From the NCBI RefSeq assembly GCF_900215605.1, contig NZ_OBEL01000004.1, positions 310,001 through 374,000 on the forward strand: a DNA stretch of 64,000 bases, read 5' to 3'. The DNA comes from Cohaesibacter gelatinilyticus (GTDB lineage Bacteria; Pseudomonadota; Alphaproteobacteria; Rhizobiales; Cohaesibacteraceae). The notes under the pieces were generated by a model that was not told where the DNA came from, ran no database searches, and worked only from the letters and a program-made list of their open reading frames with translations. This document shows, one piece after another, positions 9,157-16,893 of this stretch. A program made the translations under genes and the position numbers. The number at the start of each line of letters is the position of its first letter. Position 1 is the stretch's first letter.

Positions 9157-10029
9157 ATGCGTTACAGTCAGTTAAAAGCTTTTCATCATGTTGCAATGCT
9201 TGGTGGTTTTTCACGCGCGGCGGAAGCTCTGTATTTGACGCAACCCGCTATTTCCGAACAGGTGAGAAAACTTGAACAAGCTCACGATGTTCTGCTCTTC
9301 ACACGAGAGCGAAAACGCATTTTTTTAACCCCGGAAGGGGAACGCCTTTTCCGTCTGACAAAGCAGTTTTTTGAAATTGAACAACAAATCGAGGACTATA
9401 TTTCAGAATCCGGAGCAGCAATTGACGGAGAGTTGCGTGTCATTGTCGACTCCGCTCATCATATTACCGAAATTCTCAGTCGTTTTCGCAAGCGCTATCC
9501 CAATGTGACAGTTACCTTGCGTACGGGAAATTCGGAAGATGTTGTGAGCCAATTGCGCAGTTATGACGCCGAAATTGGTGTTATTGGCAGCCTTAGACCT
9601 GGCAATGACATGAAGATGCAGAAACTTTCGACTACTGAAATCATCGCATTTGCCTCACGAGACCTTATTCCGGATAGCATGTGTCATATATCTCTTGCTG
9701 AATTGGCTGATTATCCGCTTATTTTCCGGGAAGAAGGCTCCAAAACGCGCCAGAAACTGGAAGAAGCCTTGCGGGAACAAAATTTTACGCATCGTCCAGC
9801 GATTGTTGCCGAAGGTCGAGAGGCAGTTCAAGCTATCGTTGCATCGGGTGCCGGAGTGGGCTTTGTCTCTCAAGCCGAATATGGATTGGATGAAAGAGTG
9901 CGCCCTCTGCCAATAGATGAACTCAATATCACCATGAGTGAAGCCCTGATTCATTTGACGCAGCGGAGCGATGTAAAGCTGATCCGTGCATTCATGGATG
10001 TCGCCAATACCGTGCTGGCTGAACGTTGA
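9157..10029 (+). CDS. LysR-family regulator of the 2-AEP genes
   Basis: 290 residues. The N-terminal HTH 'MRYSQLKAFHHVAMLGGFSRAAEALYLTQPAISEQVRKLE' region is typical of LysR proteins, followed by the effector-binding fold. Its divergence from phnW, and a dyad motif shared with the aepX promoter, argue that it activates 2-AEP uptake and breakdown (inference). This resembles the LysR proteins that control phosphate-insensitive 2-AEP use in other proteobacteria. The inducer is probably 2-AEP or a pathway intermediate, but the sequence does not show which. Confidence 0.88.
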   Translation: MRYSQLKAFHHVAMLGGFSRAAEALYLTQPAISEQVRKLEQAHDVLLFTRERKRIFLTPEGERLFRLTKQFFEIEQQIEDYISESGAAIDGELRVIVDSAHHITEILSRFRKRYPNVTVTLRTGNSEDVVSQLRSYDAEIGVIGSLRPGNDMKMQKLSTTEIIAFASRDLIPDSMCHISLAELADYPLIFREEGSKTRQKLEEALREQNFTHRPAIVAEGREAVQAIVASGAGVGFVSQAEYGLDERVRPLPIDELNITMSEALIHLTQRSDVKLIRAFMDVANTVLAER

Positions 10030-10040
10030 CATTCATGAGA

Positions 10041-10067
10041 ATGCCGCCAGATGAGTTCCGGCGGCAT
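10041..10067. terminator. GC-rich hairpin between convergent LysR and aepW genes
   Basis: ATGCCGCC (10041-10048) and GGCGGCAT (10060-10067) form a perfect 8-bp stem with an 11-base loop. There is no strong T-run on either side, so termination is plausible but weaker than at the other hairpins in the window. Confidence 0.4.
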
Positions 10068-10123
10068 GTTAGGACGTAGATTCATAGATGATCTGGATTT
10101 GGTAGATGCAAGGAAATCTTCTT

Positions 10124-12139
10124 CTATCTGAATCTCCAGGCCTGTGTGCGGGTTAGCAACCCTTTGGAAATGACCAAATGCAGGATACGGGCTGCGGCAT
10201 TGGTATAGAAGATCATCATACCCATTGCGGCGGCTGGTGCGATATCACCGGCGTCATCCATATTCAGCACCGCGATTGATGCCAGGGTTGTCTTGGGTGA
10301 ATAGAGAAAGACAACTGCAGAGACCGTCGTCATGGCATTGACGAACAGATAGATGGAAATATCCAGAACTGCTGGTAGACATACCGGCACCGTAACGCGT
10401 GTAAACAATTTCATCGTGGGTTGTTTGAGCGATGCAGAAACAGATTCAAATTCCCGATCCATTTGCTTCAATGCGGTCACAGCTGTGAGGTGAGAGACCG
10501 TATAAAAATGTGTGACGGTACAAATCACCAGAATGGCCATTGTTCCATAGAGAAAATGCAAGGGGTTGGATGGGCTGTTGAAGAAGAAGATATAAGCCAG
10601 TCCCAACACCATGCCCGGAATTGCCATGGGTAACATGGCAATCATTTGAAACAGCGAGCGGCCCACTTTGAACCCATTGGACTTTTCGACCAGATAAGCC
10701 CCGAAGAAGACGACCACGGTACCGATGATCGCAACCATCAATGCCATTTGGATAGAGTTGAAATAGGACCCCCATCCACCGCCATCCATTTTATCAAATT
10801 GATAATTATTCAGACTGAGGCTCAGATCATAGGGCCAGAACTTCACCAGAGCGGCAAACTGACAGACTGCCAGCAAACCGATAATGAACAGAGCCATGGC
10901 AGAACAATAGGCAAACAGAAGACGATCGCGTTTTTGATCTGGCTGCGGCTGAAATGGGACAGATCGTGCTGAAAGCAGGGCAACCTGTTTGGACTGCACA
11001 AAACGATCAATTCCAAATGCCAGAATAGCTGGAATGACCAGCACGACGGAGACGACGGCGCCCATCTCAAAGTTTTGCTGGCCGATCACCTGCTTGTAGA
11101 TGTCAACCGCAAGTACATTGAACTGACCTCCGATCACCTTGGGCAAACCAAAATCGGTTATTACCAGATTGAAGACCACAAAAGCGGCTGAAATCAATCC
11201 ATAGCGGGCGCCGGGAATTGTAACGGTCCAAAAGGTTCGCCATGGAGAGCTTCTCAAACTTGTCGCGGCTTCATAGAGCCTGGCATCTGATATGGCCAAC
11301 GCCGTAGAAATGATCAGGAATGCATGGGGAAAGGTAAAAAAGACCGATCCGATGACAATTCCGATGGGGCCATAGATACTTGCCCCCAGCAGCAATTCCT
11401 TCATCATGCCCTGATTGCCAAACAAATAGACCAGAGCAATACCGGGCAATAGAGAAGGCACCAGAATGGGCGCCATGGCGATCAGTCTGAATACTCCCTT
11501 GTAGCGCATGCAGCTCCGGTTCAGGGCATAGGCAAACCAGAAGGCAAGGCTGACTGTGATCATCGTTGAGATGATCGAGATCCAAAGTGAATTTTTGATG
11601 GACTGAAACAGGGCGGGTGTAGAAAAATAGCTTACGAAATTGCCCAACCCCGTTGACTTGACAGGTCGCAATTGTACTCGTCGGAATTTATTGGAGTTGA
11701 GTTCAATCCAATCCGTTCCATCATACAGCGTGGAACTGACCAGAAAACGTCCACCCTGTTCTACATTGCGTACTTTATATTTGACGGGACTGCGGAAACT
11801 GAATTTCGGAAACCATTTGGTGACTGTCAAACGACCGTCTGCTCCTGTTGTCAGATCTGCATCTGAATAAACAGGGATTTTTGCATTCAACTCGGCAGCA
11901 CTTATGATGGAACCATCAAAAATGCCGTCTTCGTTGCTTTGCTGGAACTCGAAGCGCGTCAGATCCACCCGATAGGTGGAAAACGACTTTGACAACATCG
12001 CATAGAGTGGAAATGCCAGGGAGATGATCAAATAAAGTGCAATCACAATCATTCCGCCGCGCATCATGATATCATCACGACTGAGCTTGCCTTTTATGAC
12101 TGGCCCGGCAGGCAAAGATTGCTGGGAGAGATCAGTCAT
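10124..12139 (-). CDS. aepW: 2-AEP ABC transporter permease, fused two-domain (AepW type)
   Basis: 671 residues, about twice the length of a single permease, because two binding-protein-dependent transport domains are fused. After one N-terminal helix (IVIALYLIISLAFPLYAM) and a periplasmic stretch of about 100 residues, each half has about six hydrophobic segments. The EAA-type loops can be seen: 'YEAATSLRSSPWRTFWTVTIPGA' region and 'FESVSASLKQPTMKLFTRVTVP' region. The family is the FbpB/PotBC-like permeases of the PhnSTUV and AepXVW group. The gene overlaps the ATPase gene by 8 bases. AepXVW is known from marine Stappia as a high-affinity 2-AEP importer, and the single fused permease fits that type better than PhnUV. 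Confidence 0.88.
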   Translation of the reverse strand: MTDLSQQSLPAGPVIKGKLSRDDIMMRGGMIVIALYLIISLAFPLYAMLSKSFSTYRVDLTRFEFQQSNEDGIFDGSIISAAELNAKIPVYSDADLTTGADGRLTVTKWFPKFSFRSPVKYKVRNVEQGGRFLVSSTLYDGTDWIELNSNKFRRVQLRPVKSTGLGNFVSYFSTPALFQSIKNSLWISIISTMITVSLAFWFAYALNRSCMRYKGVFRLIAMAPILVPSLLPGIALVYLFGNQGMMKELLLGASIYGPIGIVIGSVFFTFPHAFLIISTALAISDARLYEAATSLRSSPWRTFWTVTIPGARYGLISAAFVVFNLVITDFGLPKVIGGQFNVLAVDIYKQVIGQQNFEMGAVVSVVLVIPAILAFGIDRFVQSKQVALLSARSVPFQPQPDQKRDRLLFAYCSAMALFIIGLLAVCQFAALVKFWPYDLSLSLNNYQFDKMDGGGWGSYFNSIQMALMVAIIGTVVVFFGAYLVEKSNGFKVGRSLFQMIAMLPMAIPGMVLGLAYIFFFNSPSNPLHFLYGTMAILVICTVTHFYTVSHLTAVTALKQMDREFESVSASLKQPTMKLFTRVTVPVCLPAVLDISIYLFVNAMTTVSAVVFLYSPKTTLASIAVLNMDDAGDIAPAAAMGMMIFYTNAAARILHLVISKGLLTRTQAWRFR

Positions 12140-13298
12140 TATGGCGCCCTTCCTGATTGAAGCCCATAAGGCGATCCTGATCCAGTTCGATGGTCATATG
12201 GCCGCCTTCCTTCAAGCCAAGGCGTCTTACGGCGTTGATGGAGAAATCAGCAATCAGATCATTGTCCCCGAACATCTCATTGCGCAAGCGACAACGCCAG
12301 AAGGACCCTAAAAACTCCATCTCGGTTACATCGACTGTAACCGCATTTTCCGGTGTGATGATAATGTCATCTGCTCCTGGAGAACGTGCGCCCATACCAT
12401 GCGGAATGATATCCTCGGGTCGGATGGCAGCCAGAATGGCATCACCTTTGGGCAAACCATGGTGCTCGCCTTTTACAATCGTACCACCAATATCAATGAG
12501 ATTATCACCGGCAGAACGGGCCGGGAACTGATTCATCTCACCAATGAAATCAGCTACAAACAAGCTGGCCGGGTGGCGATAGACCTGTGTTGGTGATCCC
12601 ACCTGCTCAATGACACCATGATTCATCACCACAATCCGATCAGCCATGGCCAATGCTTCTTCCTGATCGTGGGTTACCATCACAGTTGTAACACCCAGTT
12701 TTCGTTGCAACTCTTTGATTTCATGACGTAGATGCACTCGTACTTTGGCATCCAGAGCCGACAATGGCTCGTCCAGAAGCAAAAGACCGGGATTGGTTGC
12801 AATGGCACGTGCGAGTGCTATTCGTTGTTGCTGTCCCCCGGACAATTGTGCGGGATATTTGTCCCCCTGATCAGGTAGACCGACCAGTTCCAATAGCTCG
12901 TTTACCCGACCGGAAATTTCGTCCTTGCTACGCCCCATATTCTCAAGGCCAAAAGCGATGTTCTTCTTGATAGTCAGATTGGGGAACAGGGCATATGACT
13001 GAAAGACAATTCCAAAATCGCGCTCCGATGGAGGCAGGTTTGAAACATCCAGCCCATTCTGGGTCATACTTCCCTGAGTTTGCAGATCCAGTCCGGCAAT
13101 GGCGCGCAACAACGTGGTCTTGCCACATCCTGAGGGGCCAAGAAAACAGACAAATTCACCTTCATTGATATCGAGCGAGATATCCTTCAAGGCCAGAAAC
13201 GTGCCAAAGGCTTTCCAAAGATTTTTGATGCTCAGATACAATTTGGGAGAAGGCACAGCTTCGCCCTCTGCATCTTGCAGGGCGGTCATGGTTTGCAT
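12132..13298 (-). CDS. aepV: 2-AEP ABC transporter ATPase (AepV type)
   Basis: 388 residues. Walker A GPSGCGKTT, Q-loop, signature LSGGQQQRIALARA, Walker B LLLLDEP and the H-loop TVMVTHDQEEALAMADR are all present, so it should be active. A C-terminal TOBE-like regulatory domain (about residues 265-388) marks the spermidine/iron/phosphonate subgroup. It energises import of 2-AEP with AepX and AepW. A second in-frame ATG three codons in is an alternative start; neither has a strong ribosome site. Confidence 0.9.
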   Translation of the reverse strand: MQTMTALQDAEGEAVPSPKLYLSIKNLWKAFGTFLALKDISLDINEGEFVCFLGPSGCGKTTLLRAIAGLDLQTQGSMTQNGLDVSNLPPSERDFGIVFQSYALFPNLTIKKNIAFGLENMGRSKDEISGRVNELLELVGLPDQGDKYPAQLSGGQQQRIALARAIATNPGLLLLDEPLSALDAKVRVHLRHEIKELQRKLGVTTVMVTHDQEEALAMADRIVVMNHGVIEQVGSPTQVYRHPASLFVADFIGEMNQFPARSAGDNLIDIGGTIVKGEHHGLPKGDAILAAIRPEDIIPHGMGARSPGADDIIITPENAVTVDVTEMEFLGSFWRCRLRNEMFGDNDLIADFSINAVRRLGLKEGGHMTIELDQDRLMGFNQEGRHND

Positions 13299-13350
13299 AA
13301 TTACGATCTTTCAGGGACTTGTTGGAGCATCCGCTTGTTGCAGCGGAAAA

Positions 13351-13380
13351 GCAGGAGCCAGTATTGGTCAAGGCTCCTGC
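13351..13380 (-). terminator. Hairpin between aepX and aepV, possible attenuator
   Basis: GCAGGAGCC (13351-13359) and GGCTCCTGC (13372-13380) form a perfect 9-bp stem. On the minus strand the stem is followed by TTTTCC. It lies just after the aepX stop and before aepV, where partial termination or 3'-end protection would give more binding protein than transporter. A smaller perfect hairpin, TCCGCT/AGCGGA, lies at 13330-13347. Confidence 0.55.
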
Positions 13381-13404
13381 CTTCATCAAGAAACCAAAGG
13401 CTTA

Positions 13405-14424
13405 TCACTTTGGATCAGATTTACCATCATAGCGTTCCTGCCACTTTTTCAAGATACTGGCACGATTGACGGCTGCAAACACAAAGTCGTTATTGATCAT
13501 TGCATCAGCCAGACCTTCTGGAAAATGCTCAACCGGTTTCGCAATACCAGGATATGCTACGACCGCATAGCCTTTGTTATACATTTTGTTGGCATCCTTG
13601 GTGACCGTAAAATCAACAAGCTTTTTCGCTGCGTCCAGTTTTTCGGTCCCTGCAATGATTGCAGTGGCTTCCATATCCCAGCCTACACCTTCAGAAGGAA
13701 CAATAATCTCAAGAGGCGCTCCTGCGGCCTTGGATTTTGCGCCACGAAAAGCAAATGAGATACCGATTGGAATTTCACCGGCAGCAGCCAGTTTGCATGG
13801 CTTGGAACCTGAATGGGTATAGCGTGCTATATTTTGATGCAAGGCATCCATATACTCCCAACCACCCTTGTCACCAAATAGTTGCAACCAGCTTGATACA
13901 TCCAAAAAGCCGGTCCCGGATGAGTTCGGGTTCGGCATGATCACATGGCCCTTATATTGGGGATCCGTCAGATCTTTCCAGGATTTTGGTGGAGTCAGGC
14001 CCGCTTTTTTTGCTTCTACCGTGTTGTAGCAAACAGAAGCAATCCATGCATCCATTCCAACCCATGACGGCGGTGTATCATCATCTACGAACTTGCGGTC
14101 CAAGTTCTCGACACCTTTGGGAGCATATGGCTCCAGCATGCCTTCCGACTTCAGAAGCAACAATGAGGTAGCAGCAAGACCCCAAACGACATCTGCTTGC
14201 GGGTTATCTCGCTCGGCCAGCAGTTTGGCGGTAATGATCCCTGTGGAATCACGCACCCAATTGATTTTGATGTCGGGATATTTTTCATTGAAAGTCTCGG
14301 CATACCGACCAAGATCTTCAGCTTCTACTGCTGTATAGACCGTCAGCTCTGTTTCTGCCAATGCACTTGTTGCGAGTCCAAGTGAAAACACACAAGCCGT
14401 AAAAAGGCCAATCTTTGATGACAT
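13405..14424 (-). CDS. aepX: 2-AEP ABC transporter substrate-binding protein (AepX type)
   Basis: 339 residues from the ATG at 14424, with a strong GGAGGAG upstream. A Sec signal peptide is evident (SSKIGLFTACVFSLGLATSALA, cut before ETELTVYT). The mature part is an iron/AEP-type extracellular binding protein of the PhnS/AepX group, with 'YTAVEAEDLGRYAETFNEKYP' region, PNPNSSGTGFLDVSSWLQ and SKPCKLAAAGEIPIGISFAFRGAK. It captures 2-AEP in the periplasm for AepVW. A motif matching the phnW operator stands 122 bases upstream. Confidence 0.9.
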   Translation of the reverse strand: MSSKIGLFTACVFSLGLATSALAETELTVYTAVEAEDLGRYAETFNEKYPDIKINWVRDSTGIITAKLLAERDNPQADVVWGLAATSLLLLKSEGMLEPYAPKGVENLDRKFVDDDTPPSWVGMDAWIASVCYNTVEAKKAGLTPPKSWKDLTDPQYKGHVIMPNPNSSGTGFLDVSSWLQLFGDKGGWEYMDALHQNIARYTHSGSKPCKLAAAGEIPIGISFAFRGAKSKAAGAPLEIIVPSEGVGWDMEATAIIAGTEKLDAAKKLVDFTVTKDANKMYNKGYAVVAYPGIAKPVEHFPEGLADAMINNDFVFAAVNRASILKKWQERYDGKSDPK

Positions 14425-14545
14425 ATTTATTCTCCTCCAAAGGTGATGCTGGCCAGGCATTCTTTCCGACCCGGTCCGGCTTTAACTGGATTACAGTAGT
14501 TTCGCAGTTTTTTTGGACAAGAAAAATCGATTATGCCTACCATAC

Positions 14546-14562
14546 TATAAGTTGAGCTTATA
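14546..14562. promoter_or_regulatory. Second copy of the LysR-type motif, upstream of aepX
   Basis: TATAAGTTGAGCTTATA (14546-14562). Its core ATAAGTTGAGCTTAT differs by one base from ATAAGCTGAGCTTAT at 9119-9133. It keeps the T-N11-A spacing and lies in the promoter region of aepX. Confidence 0.65.
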
Positions 14563-14592
14563 TATAAATTCCGACTTGGAAAATGCTGGGTC

Positions 14593-14656
14593 ATGTTGCA
14601 TGATTCAAAATTTCTGGATTTGGACGGAAGTTGCCAAAATCCAAATTATGCAACAT
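14593..14656. repeat. Long imperfect inverted repeat after the RLP gene
   Basis: ATGTTGCAT (14593-14601) pairs with ATGCAACAT (14648-14656), and GGATTTGG pairs with CCAAAATCC inside, giving a 64-base imperfect stem. A further ATTATGCA/TGCATAAT pair overlaps its right arm. It lies between the RLP gene's 3' end and the aepX promoter and may end the RLP transcript, although no clean T-run is seen. Confidence 0.45.
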
Positions 14657-14693
14657 TGTCATATCGAAATCTGCATAATGCAAGAACCCAAGC

Positions 14694-15809
14694 CTAGATC
14701 GCATCAAGGGCAGTTCGCATATCGCGGATACCCTCGCCTATTTTGTCCTGATAGCGCAACAGGCTGCCGCCGAGCAGATAGACAACATCATCTCCATACA
14801 TCCCTGCCATATCGGCAGCGCGCTCGACGCTCATACCACCACCGGGGCTTGGCAACATAGTCTGACCGATGCTGTCATCTTCTGTACAAGCCTTGGCTAT
14901 GGATTGGCACTGCTCTTTTGTGAAGCCAAACCGCCCCCCTACATTCGGAAAGACCGAAATGTCAGTACCAGCCAGACGCTGCAATGTTCCAAACATCATG
15001 GCATGGGTGAAGCCAAGTTGCTCTGATAGTACATAGGGGCCAAGAAAAGCTGGATGCGCCATGATTGGCAAGTCGAGATCAGGAGCACGGGCCAGATGAT
15101 CAATTGCAGCAAAGCCGAAATGACCCGGCATTATCAGCAGGCCACCTGCTCCGGCTTCTTTTGCGAATTTCGCAAAAGCATCAATCTCTCCCACATGACC
15201 AGCAATATTGGGGAAATAGAGAGCATTGCCACCCGTTTCAGCATTCGCTTTGGCAACAGCAGCACTTATGGCTTCAACTCTTTGCTTGAACGGAGCCATA
15301 TGCTGGTTTGTCAGACCATGATCATCCTTGATGATATCGGCCCCGGCCAGAGCGCAAAGATAAGCAATCGTAGCCAGATCTTCGACGCTTGAGCCTTGAG
15401 GTTTGATCACCGGGGAAATCATCCCGCCTGTGGGACGACCCAGTTTCTGACGAAGTCCCTTGATGCCAAAACGCGGCCCCTTGAAACGGCTGGCAAGCGT
15501 TTCTCCCAAATCCAGATCAATCACCTTGAGACCGGTTTGAATGCTGGAATTGCCAAAGATCACATTGTTGAGCTGTGCCAGTTCGTCACCGACACTATCA
15601 GGGCTGTAGGAGATGATCGCCTTGAAAGTACCCTCACTCTCCTGTCCGATTTCTTCTACCTTTCCCAGAATTTCATCTTCGATATAGCCCTTGGGCACGA
15701 TATCGCGCGGAATTTCGACCGTTTGCTCAAGGGCGATATTCTCGGCCCGTTGTTTTGCCTCCTCAATATTGGAAGCAAAAATCCGGTAAGTGACGGTAAA
15801 TCGGGACAT
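14694..15809 (-). CDS. RuBisCO-like protein (form IV RLP)
   Basis: 371 residues, shorter than true RuBisCO large chains (about 450-480). Conserved active-site blocks are recognisable: GGMISPVIKPQGSS with K136 (RuBisCO Lys175 position), GADIIKDDHG with K161 (the carbamylated Lys201 position) and D163, IMAHPAF with H252, and SPGGGMSVERAADM. The metal-binding Glu204 position reads His164, and the loop-6 Lys334 motif is replaced by NVGGRFGFT. It therefore cannot be a carboxylase. Known RLPs enolise or isomerise 5-methylthioribulose-1-phosphate derivatives or act on apionate-derived phosphates. It is last in an operon with a split transketolase and close to MtnK- and MtnA-like genes, so a methylthio- or deoxy-pentulose phosphate is the likely substrate (inference). 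Confidence 0.9.
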   Translation of the reverse strand: MSRFTVTYRIFASNIEEAKQRAENIALEQTVEIPRDIVPKGYIEDEILGKVEEIGQESEGTFKAIISYSPDSVGDELAQLNNVIFGNSSIQTGLKVIDLDLGETLASRFKGPRFGIKGLRQKLGRPTGGMISPVIKPQGSSVEDLATIAYLCALAGADIIKDDHGLTNQHMAPFKQRVEAISAAVAKANAETGGNALYFPNIAGHVGEIDAFAKFAKEAGAGGLLIMPGHFGFAAIDHLARAPDLDLPIMAHPAFLGPYVLSEQLGFTHAMMFGTLQRLAGTDISVFPNVGGRFGFTKEQCQSIAKACTEDDSIGQTMLPSPGGGMSVERAADMAGMYGDDVVYLLGGSLLRYQDKIGEGIRDMRTALDAI

Positions 15810-15869
15810 GAAACAGAGCCTCTTGTCAGATCAGAAATGGAGAAAGTAATCAGCAGCGAACAATCTCGC

Positions 15870-16874
15870 CTACAGCCCTTCTGCCTTTGCGGTGGAATGA
15901 ACAGCCTCAACACGCACGGCGTCCAGATCCTGCTCGCTCACACCTGTAGGCATCCCGAGTAATTGATCAACACCTTGAACCAAGGCCAGTGCATCCAAAC
16001 CATAATGGCGCATGAGATAAGGCCGTGAACCACCATGAGCATAGGTGTCTTTGAGGCCAAGCCGGATCAGCTTTTTCCCAACCCCAGCATCAGCCATAGT
16101 CTCTGCTACCAGGGAACCGATGCCGCCCGCTATCACATGATTTTCCAGCGTGATCACACCCTTTTTGACAGAGCCTATATGATCGAGCAATGCCTTGGCG
16201 TCAAATGGCTTGATCGTGTGCAAATGCAGGTGACGGATGGAAACGCCAGCTTGCTTGAGAGCATCAGAAGCTCGCATGGCTTCCTCGGTGGTGATACCGG
16301 CCGTCACGACCAATACATCATCCCCGTCAGACAGAAGGCGCATCTCTCCTACCTTGATGGGACTATCGAACAAGCGTGGAACCTGCCCGCGCAATACCCG
16401 GCAATAGACCGGGCCATCAATGCTGTCAGCGGCTTCGCAGATGCTTTCCACTTCGCTCGCATCACCTGTCTCCAAAATGGTCATATTGGGAATGGACCGC
16501 ATGATGGAGATATCTTCAATCGCCTGATGGGTCATGCCGCCAGGGGTCGTAACACCGGGCAAGAAACCCATGAGCCGCACTTTGCGGCGCGGATAGGCAA
16601 CCGATGCCATCAACTGATCATAGGGGCGACGATAGAGGAAAACGCCGAATGTATGAATGAATGGGCGATAACCAGCCAATCCCAATCCGCCAGCAAAGCT
16701 GAGCATATTCTGCTCTGCCATGCCAAGGGACAGGAATTGTTCTGGATGTCGATCACGGAAGCCATCTATCTCGCAAGACGATGTCAGATCCGCAGACAAA
16801 CAAAGGACGTCCGGGTTTGCCAAAGCGTGTTTTTCAAAAGCCGCTGCATAAGGGCGGGTGACCATTTCGACCAT
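15870..16874 (-). CDS. Transketolase, C-terminal (pyrimidine-binding) subunit
   Basis: 334 residues from an ATG preceded by GGGAGAG; upstream in-frame codons overlap the partner gene. It contains the Pyr domain with catalytic-type Glu54 in SLGMAEQNMLSFAGGLG, then the C-terminal transketolase domain. 'SLGMAEQNM' and 'MGFLPGVTTPGGMTHQAIED' are typical of split transketolases. It follows the N-terminal subunit gene by 19 bases and precedes the RLP gene by 60 bases, in one minus-strand operon. Similar split transketolases serve specialised sugar pathways, such as apulose-4-phosphate transketolase AptAB, rather than the pentose phosphate cycle. The donor substrate here is unknown. Confidence 0.88.
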   Translation of the reverse strand: MVEMVTRPYAAAFEKHALANPDVLCLSADLTSSCEIDGFRDRHPEQFLSLGMAEQNMLSFAGGLGLAGYRPFIHTFGVFLYRRPYDQLMASVAYPRRKVRLMGFLPGVTTPGGMTHQAIEDISIMRSIPNMTILETGDASEVESICEAADSIDGPVYCRVLRGQVPRLFDSPIKVGEMRLLSDGDDVLVVTAGITTEEAMRASDALKQAGVSIRHLHLHTIKPFDAKALLDHIGSVKKGVITLENHVIAGGIGSLVAETMADAGVGKKLIRLGLKDTYAHGGSRPYLMRHYGLDALALVQGVDQLLGMPTGVSEQDLDAVRVEAVHSTAKAEGL

Positions 16875-16893
16875 GTTCTTCTCTCCCTTGTGC

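Noticed and set aside
14694-15809. RLP as a true CO2-fixing RuBisCO
   Set aside because: Loop-6 Lys and a metal-ligand Glu are missing, and no cbb genes or phosphoribulokinase are present.
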